This document shows, piece by piece, positions 55,072 to 64,000 of a stretch of 64,000 nt of DNA. Source of the DNA: Cherax quadricarinatus (taxonomy: Eukaryota; Arthropoda; Malacostraca; Decapoda; Parastacidae); the NCBI RefSeq assembly GCF_038502225.1, contig NC_091391.1:4793219-4857218 (forward strand). The letters are read 5' to 3'. How positions within the stretch are numbered: the stretch's first letter is position 1; the number at the start of each line of letters is the position of its first letter. A model generated the notes under the pieces. It saw only the letters and a list, made by a program, of their open reading frames with translations. It had not been told where the DNA came from and ran no database searches. The translations under genes and the position numbers were made by a program.

Positions 55072-55362
55072 GGCCCGGTGGTCTGGTGGCTAAAGCTCCC
55101 GCTTCACACACGGAGGGCCCGGGTTCGATTCCCGGCGGGTGGAAATTCCGACACGTTTCCTTACACCTATTGTCCTGTTCACCTAGCAGCAAATAGGTAC
55201 CTGGGTGTTAGTCGACTGGTGTGGGTCGCATCCTGGGGGACAAGATTAAGGACCCCAATGGAAATAAGTTAGACAGTCCTCGATGACGCACTGACTTTCT
55301 TGGGTTATCCTGGGTGGCTAACCCTCCGGGGTTAAAAATCCGAACAAAACCTTATCTTATCT
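55072..55362 (+). mobile_element. SINE-1, full length
   Basis: Head with tggtctggtggctaaagctc (A box) and ggttcgattcccgg (B box); body as at 6.4 kb; tail gttaaaaatccgaac then aaccttatcttatctta. It splits a LINE-III 3' UTR word: gaaggagcactgcaagagg on the left, ctactggcccatg-like tactggcccatgttaaggca on the right. Confidence 0.8.
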
Positions 55363-55365
55363 TAC

Positions 55366-55726
55366 TGGCCCATGTTAAGGCAGGTCCAAGTTACTGACCC
55401 GAGCTACTGGCCAACGCAGCCAGATGCAAGTCACATCCGGTATATACTACCGACAAGATGAAGAATTAAACACATGCAACATCTGGGTGTCTAATTCGTC
55501 ACAACGGGATATAAATATCCGAGAAAATAACCTAGTCTTTGTATGCTTCTGTAACTCCTCCAGGAACTGTATAGGATGTAAGGGCTCGTGTCTGCTTCCC
55601 AGGATGTATCTCATAGTTTTTGGTTTATGTTCCAGTCATTTCTATGGGTGTTGAATTAAACTGAACATCCTTTCTCTTAGGGCTGTAGTTCCCTAACCCT
55701 GAGTTAATATTCTTTTGTACTTCTAT
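55366..55726. other. Decayed relics
   Basis: A LINE 3' relic start, a short TU-like tail word (acacatgcaacatctgggtg) and otherwise unrecognised sequence. Confidence 0.4.
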
Positions 55727-55829
55727 GTGACCTGGACCTGACTAGGTTGGGTCAGTGGCTAAAGCCGGTAGGAGACTTGGACGTGCCTCGCATGGGCCGG
55801 TAGGCCTTTTCTTATGTTCTTATATTTTA
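55727..55829 (+). mobile_element. LINE-III 3' UTR relic
   Basis: gtgacctggacctgactagg, cggtaggagacttggacgtg and ccttttcttatgttcttata: end of the 3' UTR. Confidence 0.65.
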
Positions 55830-55945
55830 TTGTGGCAACGTTTCGCTCTCCAGGAGCTTGATCAAGTCGTTACCGGCTGGAAAGCGAAACGTTGCCACAA
55901 TAAAATATCACATTAGTTGCATTTGTGTCCTGTTATCCATATTTT
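55829..55945. mobile_element. TU-3 foldback
   Basis: attttattgtggcaacgttt and its complement face each other. The plus core is TTGATCAAG-like with the stem lost, then aaagcgaaacgttgccacaa and AATAAAATATCAC. Confidence 0.65.
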
Positions 55946-56274
55946 TGTCAGTGTTTTTACCATTTTTTACCATCTCTACGCTTATTTTCCACTAGTACAC
56001 TTCAAACATGTCTCCCCTCATTTTCCACCTCTTAAAAGAGAACGGAGGTTCAGAGCTGCACTAGAAGCACCATTTTGCTAGGCATGGTACGCTAGTTTTT
56101 CTCATTCTTCACTCCGGGCTAGGTGTGGCGCTGCCATCATCCCACTACACCTGCCTCCACTTACGTTTACCTCCTGGCGACCCACAACACCTCCTACCCA
56201 AAGACATTGACCACCTCAACCTCCAGCCACAACCTTGCTGGCCTGCAACAAAAATGCGATTCCCATATAAGCTA

Positions 56275-56510
56275 GCGGCCACTGCTATCGTTACCCGCCA
56301 TAGGGCCATCAGCCACTGCTACCATGGACCACAATAAGGCCATCGGCCATTGATCACTGTTACAATGACCCGCTATAGGGCCATCAATTACTGTTACCGT
56401 GGACCCGCTATATGGCTATCAGCCACTGCTACCGTGACCCGCTATAGGGCCATCTGCCCCTTACCGTAACACGCTATAGGGCCATCATCCACTGCCATCG
56501 TCGAACGCTC
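56275..56510. repeat. Imperfect 34-bp tandem repeat
   Basis: About six diverged copies built on actgctaccgtgacccgcta + tagggccatcagcc. Confidence 0.75.
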
Positions 56511-56734
56511 TGGACTTATTGGAACCACTGAACAAATCATCTCATGACAGATTCATTTCCATTAATATGTCGTTAGTGTGTATTTACACGTCCTTCATCG
56601 CGTTTACATTCCTGGAGCGGCAGCTGAGCGAGGCATCGTCGAAGACCTGCATCAGGATGCTGTTCCTTACTAATATTTACTACCTGCAGTAGAAAAGCCC
56701 CTTTATCCGTGTATATACTATACTTATATCGAGA

Positions 56735-56895
56735 TTGATGGACTGGCTGCATCATCTCCAGGCTGAGGGACTGATTACCTCAAACTTCCCATCTTCCACC
56801 TTTGTATTGGAACGATGAAGCCGCCGGTGGGCGAAACGTTTCCACAAGGAAGATACCCAAGTGTTGCACATGTGCCTCAGTCATCAACATGTCAA
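56735..56895 (+). mobile_element. TU-1-like unit
   Basis: gagattgatggactggctgc, gctgagggactgattacctc, then a degenerate core aacgatgaagccgccggtgg, GCGAAACG and acaaggaagatacccaagtg; AATAAA is lost. Confidence 0.6.
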
Positions 56896-57192
56896 GTTTT
56901 AAAACCATTTGTATATAACAGAAGTTGGGAGCCAGGTATACGAATGGTGGCTAAAGACGAGGTCCACAACAAGGCTGAATGTTGATACGTATTTCAGATA
57001 GTAGTGAACTGGTCTTTAGCAATATTGGAAACAAGAAATCACTGTCTTATTGCGTTTATATACTTAACAGTTCGCAGACAGGTGAAATTATTTACAAACA
57101 TCTCGGTCCACCGCAGTATTCGAACCTGCAAACTTGTCATCAGAGTGGTAGGTAAGACACATAGGCAACAGTTAGGCAACTTTATTCCGAAA

Positions 57193-57221
57193 CGTTTCGC
57201 CTACACAGTAGGCTTCTTCAG
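57193..57221 (-). ncRNA. Hammerhead-like core motif
   Basis: CTGAAGAAG - GCCTAC-TGT-GTAGGC - GAAACG. Compared with 9700 (GTCTAC/GTAGGC) and 7241 (GCCAC/GTGGC), both arms change together and pairing is kept. Confidence 0.35.
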
Positions 57222-57380
57222 TCGAATACAGAAAGTAGGCAGGAACAGTATAGATGTGAAGACGATGTAATCAGTCCATCACCCTTGAAGTCGTAGAATT
57301 TGAGGTTGTCAGTCCCTCGGCCTGGAGAAGTTCAGTTCCATAGTCAGGAACTATCTGAAGATCAAGCGACAGTGCGGAGA

Positions 57381-57388
57381 CTTAAATA
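57381..57388 (-). promoter_or_regulatory. TATA box of the minus-strand TU
   Basis: TATTTAAG on the minus strand, 160 bp before the core at 57221. It stands where TATATAAG stands in TU-1. Confidence 0.5.
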
Positions 57389-57654
57389 CTGTCGGAAGGA
57401 GAGGTGCAGAGTAGTAGTAGTAGTAGTCAGAATGTAGCCACTGAGAGGTCAGGTCCCTCTCAGATCCAACAGTTCTCACTTGAAAGCGTTGTCTAAGGCG
57501 TTTTCTGTACCAAGAGGCCATGTATTGTATACCATTTTGATGTTCATCTTGTCATCAGAGTACACAGCTGTGTGGATCAAATACTGAGTACTCTGATGCC
57601 GAGTTTGCAGGCTTGAATCCTGCGGTGGACTGAGAGATAATGGTTGTATGGAAC

Positions 57655-57903
57655 CTGTAAGTGTTGGAAGGGAAAATAACCATGACACTTATAAACTAAA
57701 TAATGTAAAGTGAATAGAATCCTTGGCTTCATATTAAGAAGCATAATAGGAGTCCTCAGGTTATTCTTCAACTCTATATATCCTTGGTTAGGTCTCATCT
57801 AGATCATGTTACAGAGTTCTGGTCACCGTATTACAGAATGGATATAAATGCTCTGGAAAACGTACAAAGGAGGATGACAAAGGTGATCCCATGTATCAGA
57901 AAT
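57655..57903 (+). pseudogene. LINE-III relic with internal deletions
   Basis: taaccatgacacttataaac, tagaatccttggcttcatat and accgtattacagaatggata match 50.15-50.47 kb. About 60 bp is missing near 57710, and the copy ends at atgtatcagaaatcg. Confidence 0.75.
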
Positions 57904-58284
57904 CGAACCCGGAACATTTAGCCAGCTTCCTGGGAACTTAACTAGCCTCCTTCACAGTAATTAATCCACCCACCATCATGTTACAGAAGAATTAAATCAT
58001 AGCAAGTGATACAAGAATTTGCATGAGCGGATGTAAACCAAGTCTTCAGCTGGAATACAGTATGATGCTAATCATAACCAGTCAGTGGAGTGAGAATGTG
58101 AAAGACACTGGAGTGATAATGACAGATAATTTCTCTTGGTATAAACCTTGGTAATAGATACCGACAAATTGGTTTAGAAAAATACACGATCAAGGTCCCA
58201 GGACCGAAATGTTTTCTAATATGTACTAGTGTTTGCTTACGTGTTTTTTAAACCAGAATCTTGCAAGGATCACAACAGCGTCAT

Positions 58285-58350
58285 TATCACAGCCAACCAG
58301 CCCAAGGCCGGGTTCTGAGAGTAGGAAGACTCTCAGAATTCATTAAAGGT
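58285..58350 (+). mobile_element. LINE-IV 3' tail relic
   Basis: accagcccaaggccgggttc, gaagactctcagaattcatt and aaaggtataac: degenerate tail. Confidence 0.5.
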
Positions 58351-58394
58351 ATAACAAGAATCTTCAAAACAAGAGTTGGCAAGATAATGATCCG

Positions 58395-59150
58395 CTTCGT
58401 CATTTGTTATTTCTAAGACCCGGATGTTGGTGTACACTAACAGCCCCTTTCAAGCCAGGTAATATTGCAGATCTAGAGAATATACTGGGAACCTTCACTG
58501 CAAGTAAACTTAAGTCCAGCATCTCAGTTACCAGGAACGTTTAACGTTCCTTGACCTGTACTCCTTGCTCTTAAATCTATGCACATAAATCATTCCACAC
58601 AGAAGTAAGAGTATAGGCAGATGGTGCAATGAGCCATCTGCTTATACCTCTGCTTCTCACTGCACGAGGCAGTGAGAAGCAGAGGTGCCATGAACAACTG
58701 AGACAACATAATAAGTATAATGGGTCCAAGGCTGTTCAGTACTCTCCTCTCATACGTAAGGGACAACTGGATAAATTCTGGAGCTTATTTAGCGCCCTCT
58801 TGAAGACAATTTGGGGTCTATTAGCAATCCCCTTTATGTATGGTCAGCTGGGCTCTGGTTCGCATGTTGAATGGCGTGCAGCCAGCAGTAACAGACTGAT
58901 TAATCAGACGTTGATCGCTAGGATTGAAGAATTGAGACACTTATGCAACACATGGGAATCTATATATTTCTACTTTGTATTGGACTGGTGAAGCCACTGT
59001 GTGGCGAAACGTTTCTTCAATAAAGATTCCCATGTGTTGCATAAGTGTCTCAATTCTTCAACTTGTCGGTTTTCAAAACCATTCATCACATCGCTAGGAT
59101 TGGTCTGGGACCGGGCCACGGGGGCGTTGTTCCTTGAAAACCTTCAGGGA
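58395..59150 (+). pseudogene. LINE-I C-terminal relic split by a foldback
   Basis: tgttggtgtacactaacagc followed by ccctttcaagccaggtaata corresponds to LINE-I CTLTSPFKAGEIADLE. Later pieces (ggctgttcagtactctcctc, cagccagcagtaacagactg) match the C-terminus, and ggccacgggggcgttgttcc the hairpin. A 163-bp insertion lies at 58927-59089. Confidence 0.7.
58914..59102. mobile_element. Short TU-1 foldback with exact 13-bp target duplication
   Basis: ATCGCTAGGATTG at 58914-58926 and 59090-59102. The 163-bp insert has 35-bp inverted repeats (aagaattgagacacttatgc ...). The only core is plus: CTGGTGAAG (A6 changed to G), GCCAC-TGT-GTGGC, GAAACG, AATAAAG. The right end has an extra gtcggttttcaaaaccattc, missing on the left. 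Confidence 0.8.
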
Positions 59151-59344
59151 GACGCCAGATGGAAATGTAAATAGTGAGGAGAGTTGGGCTGTTTCTTTCC
59201 GTCTCCATTTGTGATAAACGGTTTGTTTACACACTTTTCCGCTAACAAATTGTGAATGTTATTCTTCGTGCATTGTGTGATACAAAGCAAAATATTTTAG
59301 TAAGCCCAGACACGACTGGGCGTCACAACATTGTTCACAAGTTG

Positions 59345-60968
59345 TGTGGTGCTGTGTATCAGTTACTGGGGACCCGGAGGGGTTGTAAGGGCTCTTGTTT
59401 ACAAGCTGTGTATCAGTTACTGGGGACCTGGAGGGGTTGTAAGGGCTCTTGTTTACAAGCTGTGTATCAGTTACTGGGGACCTGGAGGGGTTGTAAGGGC
59501 TCTTGTTTACAAGCTGTGTGTATCAGTTACTGGGGACCTGGAGGGGTTGTAAGGGCTCTTGTTTACAAGCTGTGTGTATCAGTTACTGGGGACCTGGAGG
59601 GGTTGTAAGGGCTCTTGTTTACAAGCTGTGTATCAGTTACTGGGGACCTGGAGGGGTTGTAAGGGCTCTTGTTTACAAACTGTGTGTATCAGTTACTGGG
59701 GACCTGGAGGGGTTGTAAGGGCTCTTATTTACAAGCTGTGTATCAGTTACTGGGGACCTGGAGGGGTTGTAAGGGCTCTTGTTTACAAGCTGTGTATCAG
59801 TTACTGGGGACCTGGAGGGGTTGTAAGGGCTCTTGTTTACAAGCTGTGTGTATCAGTTACTGGGGACCTGGAGGGGTTGTAAGGGCTCTTGTTTACAAGC
59901 TGTGTGTATCAGTTACTGGGAACCTGGAGGGGTTGTAAGGGCTCTTGTTTACAAGCTGTGTGTATCAGTTACTGGGGACCTGGAGGGGTTGTAAGGGCTC
60001 TTGTTTACAAGCTGTGTATCAGTTACTGGGGACCTGGAGGGGTTGTAAGGGCTCTTGTTTACAAACTGTGTGTATCAGTTACTGGGGACCTGGAGGGGTT
60101 GTAAGGGCTCTTATTTACAAGCTGTGTATCAGTTACTGGGGACCTGGAGGGGTTGTAAGGGCTCTTGTTTACAAGCTGTGTATCAGTTACTGGGGACCTG
60201 GAGGGGTTGTAAGGGCTCTTGTTTACAAGCTGTGTGTATCAGTTACTGGGGACCTGGAGGGGTTGTAAGGGCTCTTGTTTACAAGCTGTGTGTATCAGTT
60301 ACTGGGGACCTGGAGGGGTTGTAAGGGCTCTTGTTTACAAGCTGTGTGTATCAGTTACTGGGGACCTGGAGGGGTTGTAAGGGCTCTTGTTTACAAACTG
60401 TGTGTATCAGTTACTGGGGACCTGGAGGGGTTGTAAGGGCTCTTGTTTACGGAGGGGTTGTAAGGGCTCTTGTTTACAAGCTGTGTATCAGTTACTGGGG
60501 ACCTGGAGGGGTTGTAAGGGCTCTTGTTTACAAGCTGTGTGTATCAGTTACTGGGGACCTGGAGGGGTTGTAAGGGCTCTTGTTTACAAGCTGTGTGTAT
60601 CAGTTACTGGGGACCTGGAGGGGTTGTAAGGGCTCTTGTTTACAAACTGTGTGTATCAGTTACTGGGGACCTGGAGGGGTTGTAAGGGCTCTTGTTTACA
60701 AGCTGTGTATCAGTTACTGGGGACCCGGAGGGGTTGTAAGGGCTCTTGTTTACAAGCTGTGTATCAGTTACTGGGGACCTGGAGGGGTTGTAAGGGCTCT
60801 TGTTTACAAGCTGTGTGTATCAGTTACTGGGGACCTGGAGGGGTTGTAAGGGCTCTTGTTTACAAGCTGTGTGTATCAGTTACTGGGGACCTGGAGGGGT
60901 TGTAAGGGCTCTTGTTTACAAGCTGTGTATCAGTTACTGGGGACCTGAAGGGGTTGTAAGGGCTCTCC
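59345..60968. repeat. 54/56-bp minisatellite with a 386-bp higher-order repeat
   Basis: About 29 copies of tatcagttactggggacctg + gaggggttgtaagggctctt + gtttacaagctgtg, with an optional extra tg. A seven-monomer block starting near 59503 reappears near 59889 with the same variants (tttacaaactg, cttatttac), a shift of 386 bp. Plus-strand frames of about 70-107 codons are artefacts. Confidence 0.9.
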
Positions 60969-61049
60969 CAGAATCTTGAAGTGGTAGTGGAGGCTGCCAT
61001 CATCCTACCATTGAGATTATGGAGGTTGTACACATAGGAAATGACGTTT

Positions 61050-61225
61050 GGTAGGTAAGACACATAGGCAACAGTTACGCAGCTTTATTCCGAAACGTTT
61101 CGCCTACACAGTAGGCTTCTTCAGTCAAGTACAGAGGAGGCAGCAGAAGCAGTAGAGATGTAAACACGATGTCATCAGTCCATCACCCTTGAAGACGTAG
61201 TTTTGAGGTGGTCAGTCCCTCAGCC
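61050..61225 (-). mobile_element. TU unit, minus strand, 5'-truncated
   Basis: Same family and same 3' end (plus-strand ggtaggtaagacacatagg) as 57147. Core CTGAAGAAG - GCCTAC/GTAGGC - GAAACG at 61124-61096; rc AATAAA at 61085. The 5' end stops near gtcagtccctcagcc, before the TATA box. Confidence 0.7.
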
Positions 61226-61523
61226 TTTTCCAATATATTTAAGAATAGGTTTTACAATTCTTAATATTATAAGGAAGGGTTGATGGATTTGGAAAGGACC
61301 TGCCAAACCTAAGAACACGGCAGAAAGCCTACTGGCCCATGCTAGGCAAGTCAAAATTATCTATTGGCCCAAACCAATCGGGTCCAACTCACACCTACAT
61401 ACTCATAAGAATATAAGGTACTGGATAGGTTGTTAAGTCAGTTCCTGACCAGCCGGACTATTGTACGTTGGACTGTGTGTGGCCAGTAGTAACAGCCTGG
61501 TTGATTATGAATTAATGCACTGG
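61226..61523. mobile_element. Mixed LINE 3' relics
   Basis: aaagcctactggcccatgct and ggtccaactcacacctacat (LINE-III 3' UTR, minus) precede gaccagccggactattgtac and gtaacagcctggttgatta (LINE-I end, plus). Both are very decayed. Confidence 0.5.
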
Positions 61524-61878
61524 GTTACCTGGTTACCTGGAGGTTATTCCGGGGATCAACGCCCCCGCGGCCCGGTCCATGACCAGGCCTCCCGATGGAT
61601 CGGGGCCTGATCAACTAGGCTGTTGCTGCTGGCCGCACGCAGTCCAACGTACGAGCCACAGCCCGGCTGATCCGGCACTGACTTTAGGTATCTGTCCAGC
61701 TCTCTCTTGAAGGCAGCCAGGGGTTTATTGGCAATTCCCCTAATGCTTGATGGGAGGCTGTTAAACAGTTTTGGGCCCCGGACACTTATGGTGTTTTCCC
61801 TTAGTGTACCAATGGCGCCCCTACTTTTTATTGGGGGCATTTTGCATCGCCTGCCCAGTCTTTTACTTTCGTAGGGAG
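61524..61878 (-). pseudogene. LINE-I C-terminal copy, well preserved
   Basis: Minus-strand frame MPPIKSRGAIGTLRENTISV, RGPKLFNSLPSSIRGIANKP and FKRELDRYLKSVPDQPGCGS, then the 3' hairpin. It shows the frame that is shifted at 26.95 kb in the long LINE-I copy. 5'-truncated at about 61878. Confidence 0.8.
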
Positions 61879-61879
61879 T

Positions 61880-61935
61880 GGGAGGCCTGGTTATGGGCCG
61901 GACCGCGGGGGCGTTGGCCCCCGGAACACCCAGGC
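61880..61935 (+). mobile_element. LINE-I 3' hairpin relic
   Basis: gaggcctggttatgggccgg, cgcgggggcgttggcccccg and gaacaccca abut the minus-strand copy tail to head. Confidence 0.6.
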
Positions 61936-62014
61936 AGGCCTACTGCATTATTCCTCTGTTATGTTCCCTCAGCCTATCGTTGAGGGCAGTGCAGGTTAAT
62001 TCATTCTCCCACAG

Positions 62015-64000
62015 TAACAGTGTAGGTTCGTACAACCTCCCAGTGACAGTGGAGGCTCCTGCAACCTCCCACAGTGACTGGGGAGGCTCCTGCAACCTCC
62101 CACAGTGACTGGGGAGGCTCCTGCAACTTCCCACAGTGACTGGGGAGGCTCCTGCAACCTCCCACAGTGATTGGGGAGGCTCCTGCAACCTCCCACAGTG
62201 ACTGGGGAGGCTCCTGCAACCTCCCACAGTGACTGGGGAGGCTTCTGCAACCTCCCACAGTGACTGGGGAGGCTTCTGCAACCTCCCACAGTGACTGGGA
62301 GGCTCCTGCAACCTCCCACAGTGACTGGGGAGGCTCCTGCAACCTCCCACAGTGACTGGGGAGGCTCCTGCAACCTCCCACAGTGACTGGGGAGGCTTCT
62401 GCAACCTCCCACAGTGACTGAGGAGGCTCATGCAACCTCCCACAGTGACTGGGGAGGCTCCTGCAACCTCCCACAGTGACTGCCGAGGCTCCTGCAACCT
62501 CCCACAGTGACTGGGGAGGCTTCTGCAACCTCCCACAGTGACTGGGGAGGCTTCTGCAACCTCCCACAGTGACTGGGGAGGCTCCTGCAACCTCCCACAG
62601 TGACTGGGGAGGCTCCTGCAACCTCACAGTGACTGGGGAGGCTTCTGCAACCTCCCACAGTGACTGGGGAGGCTCCTGCAACCTCCCACAGTGACTGGGG
62701 AGGCTCCTGCAACCTCCCACAGTGACTGGGGAGGCTCCTGCAACCTCCCACAGTGACTGGGGAGGCTCCTGCAACCTCCCACAGTGACTGGGGAGGCTCC
62801 TGCAACCTCCCACAATGACTGGGGAGGCTCCTGCAACCTCCCACAGTGACTGGGGAGGCTTCTGCAACCTCCCACAGTGACTGGGGAGGCTTCTGCAACC
62901 TCCCACAGTGACTGGGAGGCTCCTGCAACCTCCCACAGTGACTGGGGAGGCTCCTGCAACCTCCCACAGTGACTGGGGAGGCTCCTGCAACCTCCCACAG
63001 TGACTGGGGAGGCTTCTGCAACCTCCCACAGTGACTGAGGAGGCTCCTGCAACCTCCCACAGTGACTGGGGAGGCTCCTGCAACCTCCCACAGTGACTGC
63101 CGAGGCTCCTGCAACCTCCCACAGTGACTGGGGAGGCTTCTGCAACCTCCCACAGTGACTGGGGAGGCTTCTGCAACCTCCCACAGTGACTGGGGAGGCT
63201 CCTGCAACCTCCCACAGTGACTGGGGAGGCTCCTGCAACCTCACAGTGACTGGGGAGGCTTCTGCAACCTCCCACAGTGACTGGGGAGGCTCCTGCAACC
63301 TCCCACAGTGACTGGGGAGGCTCCTGCAACCTCCCACAGTGACTGGGGAGGCTCCTGCAACCTCCCACAGTGACTGGGGAGGCTCCTGCAACCTCCCACA
63401 GTGACTGGGGAGGCTCCTGCAACCTCCCACAATGACTGGGGAGGCTCCTGCAACCTCCCACAGTGACTGGGGAGGCTTCTGCAACCTCCCACAGTGACTG
63501 GGGAGGCTTCTGCAACCTCCCACAGTGACTGGGGAGGCTCCTGCAACCTCCCACAGTGACTGCCGAGGCTCCTGCAACCTCCCACAGTGACTGGGGAGGC
63601 TCCTGCAACTTCCCACAGTGACTGGGGAGGCTCCTGCAACTTCCCACAGTGACTGGGGAGGCTCCTGCAACCTCCCACAGTGACTGCCGAGGCTCCTGCA
63701 ACCTCCCACAGTGACTGCGGAGGCTTCTGCAACCTCCCACAGTGACTGCCGAGGCTCCTGCAACCTCCCACAGTGACTGCGGAGGCTTCTGCAACCTCCC
63801 ACAGTGACTGCCGAGGCTCCTGCAACCTCCCACAGTGACTGCCGAGGCTCCTGCAACCTCCCACAGTGACTGGGGAGGCTCCTGCAACCTCCCACAGTGA
63901 CTGCGGAGGCTTCTGCAACCTCCCACAGTGACTGCCGAGGCTTCTGCAACCTCCCACAGTGACTGCGGAGGCTCCTGCAACCTCCCACAGTGACTGCCGA
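62015..64000. repeat. 31-bp minisatellite with a 617-bp higher-order repeat, open at the window end
   Basis: About 63 copies of cctcccacagtgactgggga + ggctcctgcaa. Marker variants recur 617 bp apart: the one-base-deleted gactgggagg at about 62292 and 62909, gactgccgagg at 62478 and 63095, and the shortened cctcacagtg at 62623 and 63240. From 63700 the gactgc(c/g)gagg variants dominate. Minus-strand frames up to 659 codons are artefacts. Each monomer can fold as CCTCCC-acagtgact-GGGGAGG. Confidence 0.95.

Larger units (their letters stand above)
57133..57561 (-). mobile_element. TU unit with promoter and 13/14-bp target duplication
   Basis: CTTGTCATCAGAGT occurs at 57133-57146 and 57548-57561. 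On the minus strand the 401-bp insert runs: a short open stretch (VYNTWPLGTENALDNAF), TATTTAAG (57388-57381), gagggactgacaacc, CTGAAGAAG with stem GCCTAC/GTAGGC and GAAACG (57221-57193), AATAAA (57186-57181), and the end ctatgtgtcttacctacc. It is a single-orientation copy, which defines the 3' end and shows that insertion does not need the foldback form. Confidence 0.7.
57085..57640. mobile_element. tRNA-like SINE pair flanking an inserted TU
   Basis: 57085-57146 has the reverse of a B box (gcagtattcgaacctgcaaa); 57562-57640 has the forward version (gtttgcaggcttgaatcctg, cggtggactgag). The TU at 57147-57547 lies between them. Confidence 0.5.

Noticed and set aside
59345..60968. Tandem gene-family exons reading VYQLLGTWRGCKGSCLQ
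   Set aside because: The 54/56-bp monomer changes frame whenever the extra 'tg' is present, so no continuous product is possible.
62001..63988. 659- and 454-codon overlapping minus frames
   Set aside because: The 31-bp array is open in all three minus frames at once, which is expected from the repeat, not from coding.

Overview
This window looks like a gene-poor, very repeat-rich stretch of an animal nuclear genome. A decapod crustacean (crayfish, lobster or shrimp type) is the best guess. That rests on the style of the LINE, SINE and Penelope-like repeats, the dense micro- and minisatellites and the single vertebrate/arthropod-type exon; no search was possible. There are no bacterial operons, rRNA genes or CRISPR arrays. 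Almost all long open frames are artefacts of tandem repeats whose period is a multiple of 3, or which lack stop codons.

Layout. 1-5.3 kb: three apparently identical 1675-bp higher-order units, each with about 22 copies of a 55-bp monomer. 5.5-7.4 kb: a 42-bp array split by a 1.3-kb foldback element. 7.4-14.5 kb: SINE, LINE and Penelope-like (PLE) relics, including a PLE YVDD reverse-transcriptase piece, a PLE GIY-YIG endonuclease piece and a broken LINE-II. 14.5-18.1 kb: a 3.5-kb array of 22/23-bp monomers. 18.7-22.2 kb: foldback elements, a 33-bp array and a LINE relic internally expanded into 28-bp and 40-bp minisatellites. 22.2-25.6 kb: a large inverted structure of two opposed 21-bp arrays around a 32-bp array derived from a SINE. 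26-30.5 kb: an AT-rich TIR element, then LINE-I lodged in a 23-bp array. 31-35 kb: relics, including a 202-bp TA-flanked MITE. 35.4-45.3 kb: seven minisatellite arrays with SINE/LINE relics between them. 45.3-48 kb: the least repetitive part, holding the only convincing host coding exon, a probable first exon of a CLCA-type (calcium-activated chloride channel regulator) gene at 47676-47837. 48.6-55 kb: two copies of LINE-III, one on each strand, with foldback insertions. 55-61.9 kb: more relics and a 54/56-bp array. 62.0-64.0 kb: a 31-bp array that runs off the end.

Names used below. LINE-I (26.7-28.7 kb), LINE-II (12.5-13.9 kb) and LINE-III (48.6-51 kb; 53.3-54.8 kb) are three non-LTR families. 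LINE-IV is known only from its 3' tail. SINE-1 and SINE-2 are two tRNA-derived families. TU ('terminal unit') is a recurrent module with the order TATA box, then TGANNAAG - short hairpin - CGAAACG, then AATAAA about 10 nt later, then GTGTC. TUs occur alone, 5'-truncated, or as foldbacks with their own inverted copy.

Main point of interest. The TU core resembles the catalytic core of a hammerhead ribozyme (CUGANGA - stem II - GAAA), and its central hairpin is kept by compensatory changes between TU families. Several intact TU insertions have flanking direct repeats of exactly 13 bp, or 11-14 bp. One TU 3' end sits directly after a PLE reverse-transcriptase fragment, so the TUs may be the terminal or non-autonomous parts of a Penelope-like retroelement. 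A second theme is birth of minisatellites from transposon segments, seen at six or more loci.
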